Origin: an uncultured Flavobacteriales bacterium
Lineage (GTDB): Bacteria; Bacteroidota; Bacteroidia; Flavobacteriales_D; Sanyastnellaceae
Reading direction: 5' to 3'
Assembly: GCA_938003665.1 (NCBI GenBank)
Contig: CALKYI010000152.1
Location: forward strand, 1 to 8,606
Length of the DNA stretch: 8,606 bases
Shown here: in pieces, positions 7,805-8,606 of the stretch
How positions within the stretch are numbered: position 1 is the stretch's first letter
Layout: the number at the start of each line of letters is the position of its first letter
The notes under the pieces: model-generated
Told to the model about the DNA's origin: nothing
The model's database searches: none
The model's input: only the letters and a program-made list of their open reading frames with translations
Position numbers and translations under genes: made by a program

Positions 7805-7813
7805 GCTTAGTAA
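7802..7813 (+). other. Cluster of three in-frame stop codons interrupting the propeller gene
   Basis: In the reading frame of the upstream gene the codons are AAG TAA GCT TAG TAA GTG: three stops in four codons. Coding-like sequence of the same domain lies on both sides in the same frame. Removing exactly these 12 nt would give a continuous frame of about 1157 codons from signal peptide to T9SS tail. The cluster has internal symmetry: TAAGCTTA is a perfect palindrome, and AGTAAG occurs at 7800-7805 and 7809-7814. Confidence 0.85.
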
Positions 7814-8326
7814 GTGGATGGCATGACGGCTTGGGGCCGTCCCGGCGGGGCCAGTGAATGGACGGTGCTTTGGTCGGCTTACGGAGAGGAATTGTCTGTG
7901 GACGGCTGCTACACCTGGTTCTGGTATGATACGGGCGGCACCATCCAGTGGGACAATCACAGCATTGAACTTCCGACGGATTGGACGGGTGGCGCCGAGA
8001 CATGTCTAGAAGTGGCGTTTGTCAACGAGGGAGGCTACGGCAACCACACGGGGATCGATAACGTCAACATCCCCCGGGCAAATGACGTGTTCGAGCAAGC
8101 CATGGTGCGTCCACAACTGTTCCCCAACCCGAACAACGGACGCTGCGACCTCATAGTCCCTGCGCAATCGGTGGGGGCCATTTATCGCCTCTACGACAGC
8201 GCCGGCCGCGAAGTCGCCTGGGGTCGTTTGACGCAGCCGCGAACGGAACTCGACTTGGGCTTGCCTGCCGGTGTGTACCACCTCCAAGTGGAAGGCATGG
8301 GCGGCGTGAAATGGGCCATCCGATAA
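7814..8326 (+). pseudogene. Detached C-terminal part of the propeller protein with T9SS type A sorting domain
   Basis: This is the same frame as the gene ending at 7804. The first part (GMTAWGRPGG, WTVLWSAYGEEL, LEVAFVNEGG, then GNHTGIDNVNI) completes the jelly-roll-like domain that begins at about 7583. From about 8105 it is a typical T9SS C-terminal sorting domain: LFPNPNNGRCDL, then YRLYDSAGREV, then LPAGVYHLQVEG, ending VKWAIR. The fragment has no signal peptide. Possible starts (GTG 7814, ATG 7823) are weak, so it is probably not an independent functional gene unless the stops are read through or are artefactual. It ends 4 nt before the next gene. Confidence 0.85.
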
Positions 8327-8330
8327 ACGC

Positions 8331-8606
8331 ATGAGGGAAGCTTCGGTTCAACGTCCACCGGGACGGTGGTTGTTTGAACAGCCGCACGTCATCCTCGATA
8401 CCCGTTCGCCAAAGGAGTACGAAAAGGGCCACATCACCGGTGCGGTGTCGTTTCCGTTGTTCGACAACGACGAGCGTGCTGTCATTGGGACCTTGTACAA
8501 GCAGCGTGGCAAGGACGCCGCTGTAGAGCAAGGGCTCGAGTTCGTCGGACCTAAGATGGCCGAGTTTGTGCGCGAGGCGAAAGAACGGTATGCGGCCCAA
8601 GCGGAA
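8331..8606 (+). CDS. mnmH: tRNA 2-selenouridine synthase MnmH/SelU, N-terminal part (3' end missing)
   Basis: An ATG at 8331 opens a 92-codon frame that runs to the window edge. The translation has the rhodanese-like N-terminus typical of MnmH: VILDTRSPKEYEKGHITGA, then FPLFDNDERAVIGTLYKQ, GKDAAVEQGLE and VGPKM. The stretch DERAxxGTxYKQxGxDAA is strongly characteristic of the family. MnmH replaces sulfur of 2-thiouridine at the tRNA wobble position with selenium, via a geranylated intermediate. The rhodanese catalytic cysteine (around residue 97 in E. coli) and the P-loop domain lie beyond the edge, so activity cannot be judged. The start follows the previous frame's stop by 4 nt, with no evident Shine-Dalgarno sequence, as is usual in Bacteroidota. 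Confidence 0.9.
   Translation, partial: MREASVQRPPGRWLFEQPHVILDTRSPKEYEKGHITGAVSFPLFDNDERAVIGTLYKQRGKDAAVEQGLEFVGPKMAEFVREAKERYAAQAE

Noticed and set aside
7814..8326. Independent small secreted-protein gene
   Set aside because: It lacks a signal peptide and begins in the middle of a domain whose first half lies directly upstream in the same frame.

Overview
The window reads as a stretch of a Bacteroidota chromosome, most likely from the Flavobacteriales or a close relative. The evidence is the mix of families: Cys/Asp-rich 'GCTDxxAxNYxxxAxxDDGSC' repeats, 'CGVCGGDG' modules with 'DxDGDGICD' calcium loops, a type IX secretion (T9SS) C-terminal sorting domain, and an absence of clear Shine-Dalgarno sequences. 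The DNA looks GC-rich for that group. All genes found are on the + strand; the long minus-strand frames look like shadows of the repetitive, GC-rich coding DNA.

Layout. (1) 1-4734: the 3' 1577 codons of a giant secreted, acidic, cysteine-rich modular protein whose start lies upstream of the window. It holds a carbohydrate-binding-like beta domain, three 47-residue CGxCGGDG/calcium-loop modules, three copies of a domain of about 185-195 residues that I cannot name, a C-terminal run of 15 Cys-repeats, and a final dockerin/EF-hand-like segment. (2) 4735-4840: an intergenic region with a small repeat/hairpin, a strong intrinsic terminator and a possible Bacteroidetes -7 promoter element. (3) 4841-7804: a secreted Asp-box (BNR/sortilin-type) beta-propeller protein with a PKD domain and the start of a C-terminal jelly-roll-like domain. 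The frame is cut by three in-frame stops within 12 nt (7802-7813). The same frame then continues to 8326, encoding the rest of that domain and a T9SS type A sorting tail, so the gene appears disrupted or mis-assembled. (4) 8331-8606: the first 92 codons of a tRNA 2-selenouridine synthase (MnmH/SelU) with a rhodanese-like N-terminus, cut off by the window edge.

The two large genes both encode exported extracellular or surface proteins, but a terminator separates them and they are probably transcribed independently. mnmH follows the propeller frame by only 4 nt and is functionally unrelated housekeeping. The observations most worth a second look are the triple-stop interruption that removes the secretion tail, the three-copy unnamed domain, and the two-length-class repeat array, where protein identity is kept despite heavy synonymous divergence.
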